Below are positions 29,892 to 37,971 of a DNA stretch of 64,000 nucleotides, piece after piece. A program made the position numbers and the translations under genes. Every line of letters starts with the position of its first letter. Positions within the stretch are counted from its first letter, which is position 1. The DNA comes from Streptomyces sp. H27-H1 (GTDB taxonomy: Bacteria > Actinomycetota > Actinomycetes > Streptomycetales > Streptomycetaceae). Below the pieces are notes generated by a model. That model did no database searches and was not told the origin of the DNA. It worked only from the letters and a program-made list of their open reading frames with translations. The DNA is taken from contig NZ_JAPNLJ010000027.1 in assembly GCF_026627445.1 (NCBI RefSeq), positions 47,113-111,112 on the forward strand. Reading direction: 5' to 3'.

Positions 29892-29972
29892 GCGGGCTCG
29901 CCGTCGGCCCCGGGCTCGCTTCCGGGGCCGCCCCGCCGGGCCGGGTCGCCGCGCGAGCAGGATCAAGCAAAA

Positions 29973-29991
29973 TTAGGTTAGGCTAAGCTAA
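29973..29991 (+). promoter_or_regulatory. DmdR iron box opening the isochorismatase-argCJBD arm
   Basis: TTAGGTTAGGCTAAGCTAA lies 58 bp before the isochorismatase-like ATG. It is the only iron box on the + strand between cchK and argD, so it should control the whole arm. Confidence 0.85.
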
Positions 29992-30049
29992 CTGCACAGG
30001 AGTTCTGTGCAGGGGATGCCCGCGCGGCGTCAGGGGAGGGGGGATCGTC

Positions 30050-30718
30050 ATGGGCCTGCCGGCCGTCGGTTCCTATCCCATGCCCGACCGTTCCGCCCTG
30101 CCCCGTTCCCGCGCGTCCTGGGTCATCGACCCCGGCCGCGCCGCACTGCTGATCCACGACATGCAGAACCACTTCGTGGGGGAGCTCCCGACGGACAGGT
30201 CCCCGGTCGTGGAACTCGTCGAGAACATCGCGGCCCTGCGCGCCCTCGCCGCGGCCCTCGGCATGCCGGTCGTCTTCACCGCCGAGCCGGCCGCCCAGCC
30301 GCCTGGCCAGCGCGGTCTCGCCGCGGACATCTGGGGGCCCGGGATCGGCGACGGGACCGACGCCGCCGCGATCGTCCCGCCGCTCACTCCGCGGCCCGGC
30401 GAACGCGTGCTGGCCAATGTGCGCCACAACGCCTTCCTCCGAAGTCATCTGGGAAGACTGCTGCGTTCGGAGGGGCGCGACCAGCTGATCGTCTGCGGGG
30501 TCCACGCCCACCTCGGCGTCCTCCTGACCGCCGCGGACGCCTTCATGAACGACATCCAGCCCTTCGTGGTCGCCGACGCCGTGGCCGACTTCTCCGCCGA
30601 GGAGCACGCCATGGCCCTGCGGTGGGCCGCCCGCAGCGCGGTGGTGTGCACGACCGAGACCCTGCTCCGCGAACTGCTGATCGGCGGAGCCGTGCGAGAC
30701 GTACGCAAGGACGCCTGA
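30050..30718 (+). CDS. Isochorismatase-family hydrolase, catalytic Lys replaced
   Basis: 222 aa, ATG after a GGGGAGGGGGGA ribosome site. It aligns by eye with EntB/DhbB/PhzD isochorismatase domains: YPMP near the start, the catalytic Asp in LLIHDMQNHF (Asp37), GRDQLIVCGVHAHLG (about 144) and DAFMNDIQPFVVADAVADFS (about 165-184). The Lys expected in the TKWRYSAF motif is Asn (LANVRHNAF, about 123), so classic isochorismate hydrolysis is doubtful. No aryl carrier domain is fused, and no entA/entC/entE-type genes are nearby. It is the first gene after the iron box and ends 94 nt before argC. Its role in coelichelin biology is unknown. Confidence 0.85.
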   Translation: MGLPAVGSYPMPDRSALPRSRASWVIDPGRAALLIHDMQNHFVGELPTDRSPVVELVENIAALRALAAALGMPVVFTAEPAAQPPGQRGLAADIWGPGIGDGTDAAAIVPPLTPRPGERVLANVRHNAFLRSHLGRLLRSEGRDQLIVCGVHAHLGVLLTAADAFMNDIQPFVVADAVADFSAEEHAMALRWAARSAVVCTTETLLRELLIGGAVRDVRKDA

Positions 30719-30812
30719 GCCCCGCCGTCAACGGCCCTGCCACGGCCCCGGCCTGCGCCGAGGGCGCCCCCACGAACACGCGCCCCCACGAACTGAGAGA
30801 GAGCGGAAGAAC

Positions 30813-31859
30813 ATGACCGTACGGGTCGCGGTGGCCGGTGCCAGCGGCTACGCGGGCGGGGAGTTGCTCCGCCTGCTGAGTTCGCATCCCGGCGTGGAAA
30901 TAGGGGCGTTGACCGCCCACAGCAGCGCGGGCCGTCCGCTGGGATCCGTACAGCCGCAGCTTCCGGAGCTCGCCGACCGGATCCTCCTGGACACCTCCGC
31001 CGCTTCCCTGCGCGGCCACGACGTGGTGTTCCTCGCCCTGCCCCACGGCCAATCGGGCGCCCTGGCGGCTGAGTTGGAGCCCGGAACGCTGGTAGTGGAC
31101 TGCGGAGCCGACTTCCGGCTGCGCGACCCGGCGGCCTGGGAGCGGTTCTACGGTTCCGCACACGCCGGGACCTGGCCCTACGGACTCCCGGAACTACCCG
31201 GGGCCCGGGCCGAGTTGAAGGGCGCCACCCGGATCGCGGTACCCGGCTGCTACCCCACCGCGGTCACCCTGGCGCTGTTCCCCGCCTACGCGGCGCACCT
31301 GGTCGAGCCCGAGGCCGTCATCGTCGCCGCCAGCGGAACCTCCGGAGCCGGACGCTCGCCCAGGACCCAGTTCCTCGGCTCCGAAGTGATGGGCTCCATG
31401 AGCCCGTACGGAGTCGGCGGCGGCCACCGGCACACCCCGGAGATGGCCCAGAACCTGTCCCGCGCGGCCGGCGAGCACGTGACGGTCTCCTTCACCCCGG
31501 TGCTGGCACCCATGCCCCGGGGCATCCTCGCCACCTGCTCGGCCCGTCTGCGCCCGGCCGCGGGGACGTCCGAGGTCATCACGGAGGGCGAGGTGCGTGC
31601 CGTGTTCGAGGCCGCGTACGCCGACCAGCCGTTCGTACGGCTCCTGCCGCCCGGCCAGTGGCCCACCACCGCGGCCGTCCTCGGCTCCAACAGCGCCCAG
31701 GTGCAGATCGCCGTGGACCCGGGCGCCCGCAGGCTGATCTGCGTGAGCGCCATCGACAACTTGACGAAGGGCACCGCGGGTGGCGCGGTGCAGAGCATGA
31801 ACATAGCCCTCGGCCTGCCGGAACGGCTGGGCCTGCCCACGAATGGAGTGGCTCCGTGA
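30813..31859 (+). CDS. argC: ArgC, N-acetyl-gamma-glutamyl-phosphate reductase
   Basis: 348 aa, ATG after GGAAG. The NADP-binding GASGYAGGELLRLL starts near residue 9. The active-site Cys is in PGCYPTAV (about 146). The C-terminal SAIDNLTKGTAGGAVQSMN is a family signature. It catalyses the third step of ornithine synthesis, reducing N-acetylglutamyl phosphate to the semialdehyde. It lies directly downstream of the isochorismatase gene under the same iron box and is GTGA-coupled to argJ. It is probably a second copy, dedicated to siderophore precursor supply; the rest of the genome is not visible. Confidence 0.96.
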   Translation: MTVRVAVAGASGYAGGELLRLLSSHPGVEIGALTAHSSAGRPLGSVQPQLPELADRILLDTSAASLRGHDVVFLALPHGQSGALAAELEPGTLVVDCGADFRLRDPAAWERFYGSAHAGTWPYGLPELPGARAELKGATRIAVPGCYPTAVTLALFPAYAAHLVEPEAVIVAASGTSGAGRSPRTQFLGSEVMGSMSPYGVGGGHRHTPEMAQNLSRAAGEHVTVSFTPVLAPMPRGILATCSARLRPAAGTSEVITEGEVRAVFEAAYADQPFVRLLPPGQWPTTAAVLGSNSAQVQIAVDPGARRLICVSAIDNLTKGTAGGAVQSMNIALGLPERLGLPTNGVAP

Positions 31860-33007
31860 GTGTGACCGCCGCCCGGGGATTCCTGGCCAGCGCAGTGAGC
31901 GCCGGCCTCAAGGAGTCCGGTGATCCGGACCTGGCCCTGGTGGTGAACCGGGGGCCGTCGCGTGCCGCCGCCGGTGTCTTCACCTCGAACCGGGTGCAGG
32001 CCGCGCCCGTACGCTGGTCCCGCCGCGTGCTCGCAGACGGGCGGATCTCCGCCGTCGTCCTCAACTCCGGCGGCGCGAACGCCTGTACGGGCCCCGGCGG
32101 CGCCGAGGACGCGCGGGCGATGGCCCAGCGCACGGCGCGGGCCGTGGACGCGGCCGTGGACGAGGTCGCCGTGTGCTCCACCGGCCTGATCGGCGTCCGG
32201 CTGCCGATGGGCCGGGTGGCGGCAGGCATCGCCGCCGCAGCGGACCGGCTGTCGCCCGACGGGGGCGAGGACGCGGCCGTCGCCATCAAGACGACGGACT
32301 CGGTCCACAAGACGGCGGTGGCCGCCGGCGCCGGCTGGACGGTGGGCGGTATGGCGAAGGGCGCGGGGATGCTCGCCCCGGGCCTCGCCACCATGCTGGT
32401 CGTCCTGACCACGGACGCCGACGCGGGCGCCGGACTGCTCGACTCGGCGCTGCGCGAGGCGGTGCGCACCACCTTCGACCGGGTGGACTCGGACGGCTGC
32501 ATGTCCACCAACGACACCGTGCTGCTGCTCGCCTCGGGCGCCTCGGGCGTCACGCCCGAGCCCGCGGAACTCACCGCGGCCGTACACGCCGTGTGCCGGG
32601 ACCTGGCGCTCCAGCTGGTGGCGGACGCCGAGGGCGCGTCCAAGGAGATCGAGGTCGCCGTCGTCGGCGCGGCCTCGGAAGCGGACGCCGTCGAGGTGGG
32701 CCGGTCGGTGGCCCGGAACAACCTCCTCAAGTGCGCGCTGCACGGCGAGGACCCGAACTGGGGCCGGGTGCTGTCCGCGATCGGCACGACGTCGGCCGTC
32801 TTCGACGCGGACCGGCTGGACGTGGCGATCAACGGAGTCTGGGTGTGCCGCGACGGGGCCGAGGGGGAGTCGCGCGACAAGGTCGACCTGTCGGAGCGCC
32901 GGATCGCCATCACCGTGGACCTGCGCTCCGGTGACGCCGGCGCGGTCATCTGGACCAACGACCTGACGGCCGAGTACGTCCACGAGAACAGCGCCTACAG
33001 CTCTTGA
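31856..33007 (+). CDS. argJ: ArgJ, ornithine acetyltransferase (self-cleaving)
   Basis: 383 aa, GTG overlapping the argC stop. The autoproteolysis site is intact: KGAGMLAPGLATMLVVL with nucleophile Thr at about 178. Also seen are NSGGANACTG and, near the end, CALHGEDPNWGRVL and ANDLTAEYVHENSAYSS-like tail residues. It moves the acetyl group from N-acetylornithine to glutamate, releasing ornithine and recycling acetylglutamate. The stop codon TGA coincides with the right boundary of the inserted tnpB element; the four bases TGAA at 33005-33008 recur at the other end, so the original stop was preserved. Confidence 0.95.
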   Translation: MSVTAARGFLASAVSAGLKESGDPDLALVVNRGPSRAAAGVFTSNRVQAAPVRWSRRVLADGRISAVVLNSGGANACTGPGGAEDARAMAQRTARAVDAAVDEVAVCSTGLIGVRLPMGRVAAGIAAAADRLSPDGGEDAAVAIKTTDSVHKTAVAAGAGWTVGGMAKGAGMLAPGLATMLVVLTTDADAGAGLLDSALREAVRTTFDRVDSDGCMSTNDTVLLLASGASGVTPEPAELTAAVHAVCRDLALQLVADAEGASKEIEVAVVGAASEADAVEVGRSVARNNLLKCALHGEDPNWGRVLSAIGTTSAVFDADRLDVAINGVWVCRDGAEGESRDKVDLSERRIAITVDLRSGDAGAVIWTNDLTAEYVHENSAYSS

Positions 33008-34243
33008 ATCCTCCCCGCCCCAAAGGGCGGGGAGTCCTGGCTCACGTTGGCTGTGGACCGGCGGTCCGTCAGCTCTTACACGATCGGCACCAGCCGGGTT
33101 GAGACCAGCCCGGACCAGCATCACGCGGGCGGAGTTCTTGTCCCTGGGGGACACGGCTCCGCATGCGGTGCACTCGTATGTTCGTTCTGAGAGAGGTAGT
33201 GCGTGCTTGGTTCTCGCTCCGCACTGCGCGCAGTCCATGGTGGTGTGCGCGGGGTGGACAAGGTGCACGATGCGCCTGTGCTTGCGCGCCATCGCGACCA
33301 GTTCACGCTTGGTGGCGCCGATCGCCGCGTCGGCGGCCTTTCGCGCCATGGTCGACTTGGCGAGGAACTTCGGCCTGAAGTCTTCCACCGCCAACGCGTC
33401 GTGGTCGCGGACCACGGACTTGGCCCACTTGCGGGCAGTGTCCTCACGTTGCCGGGCCACCTTCTTGTGCAGCTTCGCGGCCAGTTTCTTCGCTGCCCGG
33501 TAGCCCCTCGAACCGGGTTTGCCCTTCGCCGGTTTCCTGCGGGCCGTCATCCGCTGATAGCGGGCGAGCCCGGCAGCCGCCTTCCTGCCGTGCTTGGCGT
33601 GCGGGAGGTCGTGGGCGTCGCTGGTGGTGGTCGCGGTCTCCTTCACGCCCCAGTCGATCCCGATCACCGCTCCCGTCTCCGGGAGCGGCTCCACTTCGGT
33701 GGGGACGACGAAGGAGGCGTACCAGTGGCCGAGGCTGTCGCGGTAGATCCGCACGGAGGACGGGTCGGCCGGGAAGCCTCGGGACCAGACCACGGTCAGG
33801 ATGATGCCGCCCGCGAGATGCAGGCGGCCGTCCTTGATCCGGAAGCCGCGCCGCGTGTAGTTCAGGCGCGGGGCGGCCTTGGCCTTCTTCTTGTACTTGG
33901 GCATGCCCGCCCGCTGCCGCATCGGCAGCCGGGCCTGGATGTCCTTCAAGGCCTTGGCCCGGGACTTCCCGAAGTCGCGTACCAGCTGCTGTTGCGGAAC
34001 GCTGCTGCCCTCACCCAACCAGGTGTTGTGGTTGCGGGCTTCGGTCAGCATCTTGTCCAGCCGGGCCGGCCCGCACTTCTCGTCCTCGGCATGAGCCTTC
34101 TTCGACCGGGCGGCGCATTCGTTCCAGACCCACCGGCACCGGTCCCACTCATCCAACAACTTGGCGAGCGCCGTCGACGACACGCGAAGCCGGTAGGTGA
34201 ACCGGGCATGCCCGGTGCCCTCCACCTCGTGAGATGCCGCCAT
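33005..34243 (-). CDS. tnpB: TnpB, RNA-guided RuvC nuclease; no stop codon inside the element
   Basis: 413 codons to the predicted element end. The RuvC triad appears intact: VIGIDWGVKET (about 195), LAVEDFRPKFLAKS (about 290) and DKNSA (about 372). Between the last two lies a zinc ribbon CAQCGARTKHALPLSERTYE followed by CTACG. The N-terminal helical RVSSTALAKLLDEWDRCRWVWNEC motif is typical. The frame stays open through the right-end hairpin and out into the antisense strand of argJ and argC as far as 31286, giving a potential 985-residue product. The ATG at 34243 is reasonable. It is probably an active nuclease with an omega-RNA at the 3' end of the gene. Confidence 0.88.
33013..33032 (-). 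ncRNA. Right-end hairpin, predicted 3' part of the TnpB omega-RNA scaffold
   Basis: CCCCGCCC (33013-33020) pairs with GGGCGGGG (33025-33032) around CAAA. It is followed on the minus strand by GGATTCA at the element edge. In characterised TnpB systems the guide RNA scaffold ends at this right end, and the guide is copied from the flanking DNA, here the last codons of argJ. The transcript's 5' limit cannot be set from sequence. Confidence 0.55.
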
Positions 34244-34401
34244 GCGGTCAACGTAACCGAGCCCACTGACAACGCCAGAAAGCGCAGGCCACGACAGGTG
34301 CGAAGAGAACTCCGGCGCTCCGCGCCTACGACGGTGGGACCCATTCCTCCCCAGGCTGAAGCCCCGGGCATCCTGGGAGAGATCCGGTGAACGGGGTCGG
34401 G

Positions 34402-35358
34402 ATGACGGCGGAGGCAGAGACGACGCAGACGCAGACGCAGGCGCAGGCGCAGGCGCCGGCCACCGTTATGGCCCCCCGTGACCTGCCCTGGCTGGAGCAG
34501 CTCCAGGGCCGGACGGTGGTCGTCAAGTTCGGCGGCAACGCCATGGTGGACCCCTCCGCGCAGCGGACGTTCGCCCAGGACGTGGTGGAGCTCTGGCACG
34601 CGGGCCTGCGGCCCGTCGTCGTGCACGGCGGCGGCCCCCAGATCAGCGCACTGCTCGACCGGCTCGGCCTGGAGGTCCGCTTCGAGGCCGGGCTGCGGGT
34701 GACCACGCCGGAGACGATGGACGTGGTGCGGATGGTGCTCACCGGCCGGGTCCAGCGCGAACTGGTCGGCGCCATCAACGCCCACGGGCCTTTCGCCGTG
34801 GGCATGTCGGGCGAGGACGCCCACACGATGACCGCCGTACGGCGCCCCGCCTGGGTGGACGGCAGGCCGGTGGACATCGGCCTGGTCGGCGACATCGTGG
34901 ACGTGGACGCCACGACGATAGCCGCGCTGCTGGAGCAGGGCCGCATCCCCGTGGTCTCACCCGTCGCGCGGGGCGAGGACGGCCAGGTCTACAACGTCAA
35001 CGCCGACCTCGCGGCGTCCGCCCTGGCCGTGGCCCTCGGGGCCGACCGGCTGGTGGTGATGACCGACGTCGAGGGGCTGTACGCGGACTGGCCGCACAGC
35101 ACGGAGGTGATCGGCCGCCTGACAGCCGGTGAGCTGGACGCACTGCTGCCGGAGCTGGCGAGCGGCATGCTCCCCAAGATGGAGGGCTGCCTGCGCGCCG
35201 TACGGGCCGGGGTGGCCAAGGCACAGGTCATCGACGGCCGGGTGCCGAACGCGCTGCTGCGCGGTGTCCTCACCGAGGACGGACCCGGCACCACGGTGGT
35301 ACCGGACGACGACGAGCCCGGGCCCCGGGGTCCGGGCGCAAAGGGGCACGGCGCGTGA
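34402..35358 (+). CDS. argB: ArgB, N-acetylglutamate kinase
   Basis: 318 aa from the ATG at 34402. KFGGNAM (about 42), the Gly-rich VVHGGGPQISALL (about 75-87) and the arginine-site-like region MTDVEGLYADWP and SGMLPKMEGCLRAV are kinase hallmarks. It phosphorylates N-acetylglutamate. An upstream GTG (34387) is also in frame, but its first base belongs to the inserted element, so the ATG is the likely ancestral start. The N-terminus carries a QTQTQAQAQA repeat from a 6-bp microsatellite, and the C-terminus a Gly/Pro-rich tail. The stop overlaps the argD GTG. Confidence 0.93.
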   Translation: MTAEAETTQTQTQAQAQAPATVMAPRDLPWLEQLQGRTVVVKFGGNAMVDPSAQRTFAQDVVELWHAGLRPVVVHGGGPQISALLDRLGLEVRFEAGLRVTTPETMDVVRMVLTGRVQRELVGAINAHGPFAVGMSGEDAHTMTAVRRPAWVDGRPVDIGLVGDIVDVDATTIAALLEQGRIPVVSPVARGEDGQVYNVNADLAASALAVALGADRLVVMTDVEGLYADWPHSTEVIGRLTAGELDALLPELASGMLPKMEGCLRAVRAGVAKAQVIDGRVPNALLRGVLTEDGPGTTVVPDDDEPGPRGPGAKGHGA

Positions 35359-36542
35359 CCGCCGACAGCACGACACCGCTCGCCGACCGCTGGCGCGCGG
35401 TGATGATGGACACCTACGGAACTCCCGCGCTGGCCCTGGTCAGGGGCGAGGGCAGCACGGTGTGGGACGAGGACGGCCGCGCGTACACGGACTTCACCGG
35501 CGGGATCGCCGTCAACGCCCTCGGGCACGCCCACCCGGCGCTCGTCTCGGCCGTCTCGGACCAGGTCGCCCGGCTCGGACACGTGTCGAACCTGTTCGTC
35601 TCGGAGCCGGCCGTCGCGCTGGCGGAACGGCTGCTGGCCCTGCTGGGCAGGGAGGGCCGGGTCTTCTTCGCCAACTCGGGTGCGGAGGCGGTCGAGGCCG
35701 CCTTCAAGATCGCCCGCCGGACCGGGCGCCCGCACGTGGTCGCGACGGAGGGCGGGTTCCACGGGCGCACCATGGGCGCGCTGGCCCTCACCGGCCAGCC
35801 GCCCAAGCGCGCGCCCTTCCTGCCGCTGCCCGGGGAGGTCACGCACGTTCCCTACGGCGATGAGGCGGCGCTCCGCGCGGCCGTCACGGAGCACACGGCC
35901 GCGGTCGTCCTTGAACCGGTGCAGGGCGAGGCCGGAGTCGTCCCGGCGCCCGAGGGCTACCTGCGGGCTGCCCGCGAGATCACCCGCGCCACGGGCAGCC
36001 TCCTCGTACTGGACGAGGTGCAGACCGGGATCGGCCGCACCGGCCACTGGTTCGCGCACCAGGCGGAGCCGGGAGTGGAGCCCGACGTCATCACCCTGGC
36101 CAAGGGTCTGGGCGGCGGTCTGCCGATCGGCGCCACGCTCGCCTTCGGCCCCGCCGCCGAACTGCTGACCCCCGGTCAGCACGGCTCCACCTTCGGCGGG
36201 AACCCGGTCGCGTGCGCGGCCGGGCTCGCCGTCCTGGAGACCATCGGGAAGGAGGGGCTGCTCGGCCACGTCACGCGGGTGGGGGAGCGGCTGCGACTCG
36301 GTGTCGAAGCCCTGGAGCACCCCTTGGTCCGCGAAGTGCGGGGCGCCGGACTGCTCCTGGGCATCGCCCTCGGCGAACCGGTCGCCGCGCGGGTCCAGCG
36401 CGCCGCGCAGGACGCCGGGTTCCTCGTGAACGCGGCGGGCGCGGACGTCGTACGGCTGGCTCCCGCCCTGACCCTGCCGCAGGAGCGAGCCGATGCCCTG
36501 GTGGCGGCGCTGCCCGCGATCCTCGAAGCCTCGTACGGCTGA
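35355..36542 (+). CDS. argD: ArgD, acetylornithine aminotransferase
   Basis: 395 aa, GTG overlapping the argB stop (GTGA). Class III PLP aminotransferase: FTGGIAVNALGHAHP, NSGAEAVEAAFKIAR, the LVLDEVQTGIGRTG Asp motif and the PLP-Lys in TLAKGLGGGLPIGAT (about Lys249). It converts N-acetylglutamate semialdehyde to N-acetylornithine, completing with ArgCJB the glutamate-to-ornithine pathway. It is the last gene of the + arm and ends 33 bp before a 19-bp hairpin. No argR, argF, argG or argH follow, so the output is ornithine rather than arginine. Confidence 0.95.
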   Translation: MTADSTTPLADRWRAVMMDTYGTPALALVRGEGSTVWDEDGRAYTDFTGGIAVNALGHAHPALVSAVSDQVARLGHVSNLFVSEPAVALAERLLALLGREGRVFFANSGAEAVEAAFKIARRTGRPHVVATEGGFHGRTMGALALTGQPPKRAPFLPLPGEVTHVPYGDEAALRAAVTEHTAAVVLEPVQGEAGVVPAPEGYLRAAREITRATGSLLVLDEVQTGIGRTGHWFAHQAEPGVEPDVITLAKGLGGGLPIGATLAFGPAAELLTPGQHGSTFGGNPVACAAGLAVLETIGKEGLLGHVTRVGERLRLGVEALEHPLVREVRGAGLLLGIALGEPVAARVQRAAQDAGFLVNAAGADVVRLAPALTLPQERADALVAALPAILEASYG

Positions 36543-36575
36543 CCGCGGTCCCGCGAACGCCGTCGCGGTCCCACG

Positions 36576-36619
36576 ACGACTGAGGGCGGGCCCCTGGCAG
36601 GGGGCCCGCCCTCAGTCGT
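36576..36619. terminator. 19-bp perfect hairpin between convergent argD and GNAT gene
   Basis: ACGACTGAGGGCGGGCCCC (36576-36594) and its exact complement (36601-36619) flank TGGCAG. The right arm ends directly at the stop codon of the minus-strand acetyltransferase, so it is a bidirectional terminator closing both arms of the ornithine block. Confidence 0.9.
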
Positions 36620-37147
36620 CTACACGGCGCGGGAGAGCACGCGCGCGTTGCGGCCGGGGTCCAGGGACTGCGCCCAGCCGGTCGGCGCCAGGCTCGGGCA
36701 GGCCGGGAGGAACCCGCTCCGCAGGAAGAGGCGGCCGCTGCCGGTCGTCGCGGTGAACAGCGTGGCCAGGGAGCGGGTGCGGGCTCTGGCGAACGCGGCG
36801 TGCAGCAGGCGGGCGCCCATGCCCGAGCCCTGCCGGTGGGCCGCGACGCAGAAGTTGTACAGCACCCCGGAGGCGGAGTGCTCGCGCAGGCCGAGGCAGC
36901 CCTCGAGGGTGCCGTCGGGTGCCTGCGCGACGAGGAACTCGGTTGCCCGGGAGAGGTATGCGGAGAGCGGGCGTTCGCGGAGCGCCCCCGCGTGGGCGAA
37001 CGGCCGGGAGAGGGCGGCGAGCGCGGGGCCGTCTTCCTGACGCGCCGGGCGCACCGAGAACTCGGGGGCCCCGCGCCGGAAGGGGGCGTGGGCACGGGGC
37101 GACGGGGTGGCGTGCGCGGCGGCAGGGTGCAGCGTGGCCGTGGTCAA
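36620..37147 (-). CDS. GNAT acetyltransferase, candidate N-acetylglutamate synthase
   Basis: 175 aa from a TTG with a strong GGAAGGA site 5 nt upstream. The single GNAT domain begins FSVRPARQEDGPALAALSRPF (about 30). It has the acetyl-CoA loop RQGSGMGARLLHAAF (about 105-119) and a C-terminal FLRSGFLPA strand as in short actinobacterial ArgA-type enzymes. Its position opposite argCJBD, sharing a terminator and with its own iron box, suggests it primes the ornithine cycle with N-acetylglutamate. A different substrate, such as hydroxyornithine or a polyamine, cannot be excluded from sequence. Confidence 0.75.
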   Translation of the reverse strand: MTTATLHPAAAHATPSPRAHAPFRRGAPEFSVRPARQEDGPALAALSRPFAHAGALRERPLSAYLSRATEFLVAQAPDGTLEGCLGLREHSASGVLYNFCVAAHRQGSGMGARLLHAAFARARTRSLATLFTATTGSGRLFLRSGFLPACPSLAPTGWAQSLDPGRNARVLSRAV

Positions 37148-37248
37148 GGTGTTCCTTCCTCGGTTCCGCCGTGTGCGGGTGTGGGGGTCTCCCGGACGGA
37201 CTCCAGGGCGCGGGCTTGCCGTGAGCCCCCCCGGCGGAACGGTCGGAG

Positions 37249-37267
37249 TAAGGCTAGCCTTACCTAT
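37249..37267 (-). promoter_or_regulatory. Iron-box-like palindrome upstream of the GNAT gene
   Basis: GTAAGGCTAGCCTTAC (37248-37263) is a perfect 16-bp palindrome with iron-box half-sites, about 100 bp upstream of the GNAT TTG and overlapping the stop of the upstream transferase gene. I count 14 of 19 matches to the consensus. Confidence 0.65.
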
Positions 37268-37971
37268 GCGGCGGGGCCAAGTCGGCTCGTACGGACGGCG
37301 CGGGCCGCCACGTAGCCGAGAGGGGCGGGCACGTCCGTGAGGGCCCAGCCCGGCGGAGCCGTGGGGACGGCGCCGGTGCCCACGAACGTCCGGTCGGGGT
37401 GATCGCCGAGGCCGATGCCGACTCCCTTGAGGTAGGCCTCCTTCCGGGTCCAGCAGCGGGCGGTCGCCGCGGGGCGCTCGGCGGCCGGCAGCGCCGACAG
37501 CTCGGCCCGCTCGGCCGGGTGGAGCGCTTGCGTCAACTCGGCGGCCACCGAGGCGGACGGCCGGTTCTCGATGTCGACGCCGACCGGGGTGTCCGCGAAG
37601 GCCACCAGTACGGCGTCACCCGCGTGGGACAGCGAGAAGTGGAGCGGTACGCCGGGCACGGCCGGCCGGCCGTGCGGCCCGCCGCAGCCCGGGCAGGGTT
37701 CGCGGACGAAACGCACCTGCGCCGGGTCCTGTCCGAGCCGGCTGCCCAACAACTGCCGCAGCGCCACGTGGGCGACCCGGTACTGGTCGCGGTCTTCGGC
37801 GCGCCTGAGGCTCTGGAGGCGGGCCCGCTCGGTGTCGTCGAGCATCCCCTCCAGCTCCCGCGCCCGGTCCGCGTACAGGCTCACGCGCGCGGTCCACAGG
37901 TCAGGTTCGGGCGAGGTGAGCCAGGGCTGTTCCGGGGCGTCCACGCCGGGCCGGGCCGGTCCGTCCGTCAT
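37264..37971 (-). CDS. Sfp-type 4'-phosphopantetheinyl transferase
   Basis: 235 aa from the ATG at 37971, ATGA-coupled to the preceding gene. The family motifs are clear: HFSLSHAGDAVLVA, VGVDIENRP (about 130) and CWTRKEAYLKGVG (about 172-184), holding the Mg-binding Asp/Glu and the catalytic Glu/Lys. It transfers phosphopantetheine from CoA onto carrier-domain serines; the obvious client is CchH (Ser682, Ser2175, Ser3600). The open frame extends upstream across the 76-aa gene but without sense. It is transcribed with the amidohydrolase from an iron box. Confidence 0.93.
   Translation of the reverse strand: MTDGPARPGVDAPEQPWLTSPEPDLWTARVSLYADRARELEGMLDDTERARLQSLRRAEDRDQYRVAHVALRQLLGSRLGQDPAQVRFVREPCPGCGGPHGRPAVPGVPLHFSLSHAGDAVLVAFADTPVGVDIENRPSASVAAELTQALHPAERAELSALPAAERPAATARCWTRKEAYLKGVGIGLGDHPDRTFVGTGAVPTAPPGWALTDVPAPLGYVAARAVRTSRLGPAA

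Larger units (their letters stand above)
33005..34387 (-). mobile_element. IS200/IS605-type tnpB-only element inserted between argJ and argB
   Basis: About 1383 bp. It carries only tnpB, with no Y1 transposase, and has hairpins near both ends (33013-33032 and about 34348-34378). The tetranucleotide TGAA (TTCA on the element's own strand) occurs at 33005-33008 and again at 34388-34391. IS200/IS605 insertion next to a TTCA-type target with a matching right-end cleavage site would give exactly this. Deleting one TGAA plus the element restores an argJ stop followed 11 nt later by the argB ATG. The ends are inferred, not matched to a database element. Confidence 0.8.

Noticed and set aside
34387..34401. 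GTG at 34387 as the argB start
   Set aside because: It is in frame and has GGGAGAG upstream, but its first base belongs to the inserted element; the ATG at 34402 fits the reconstructed uninterrupted operon. Both may be used now.
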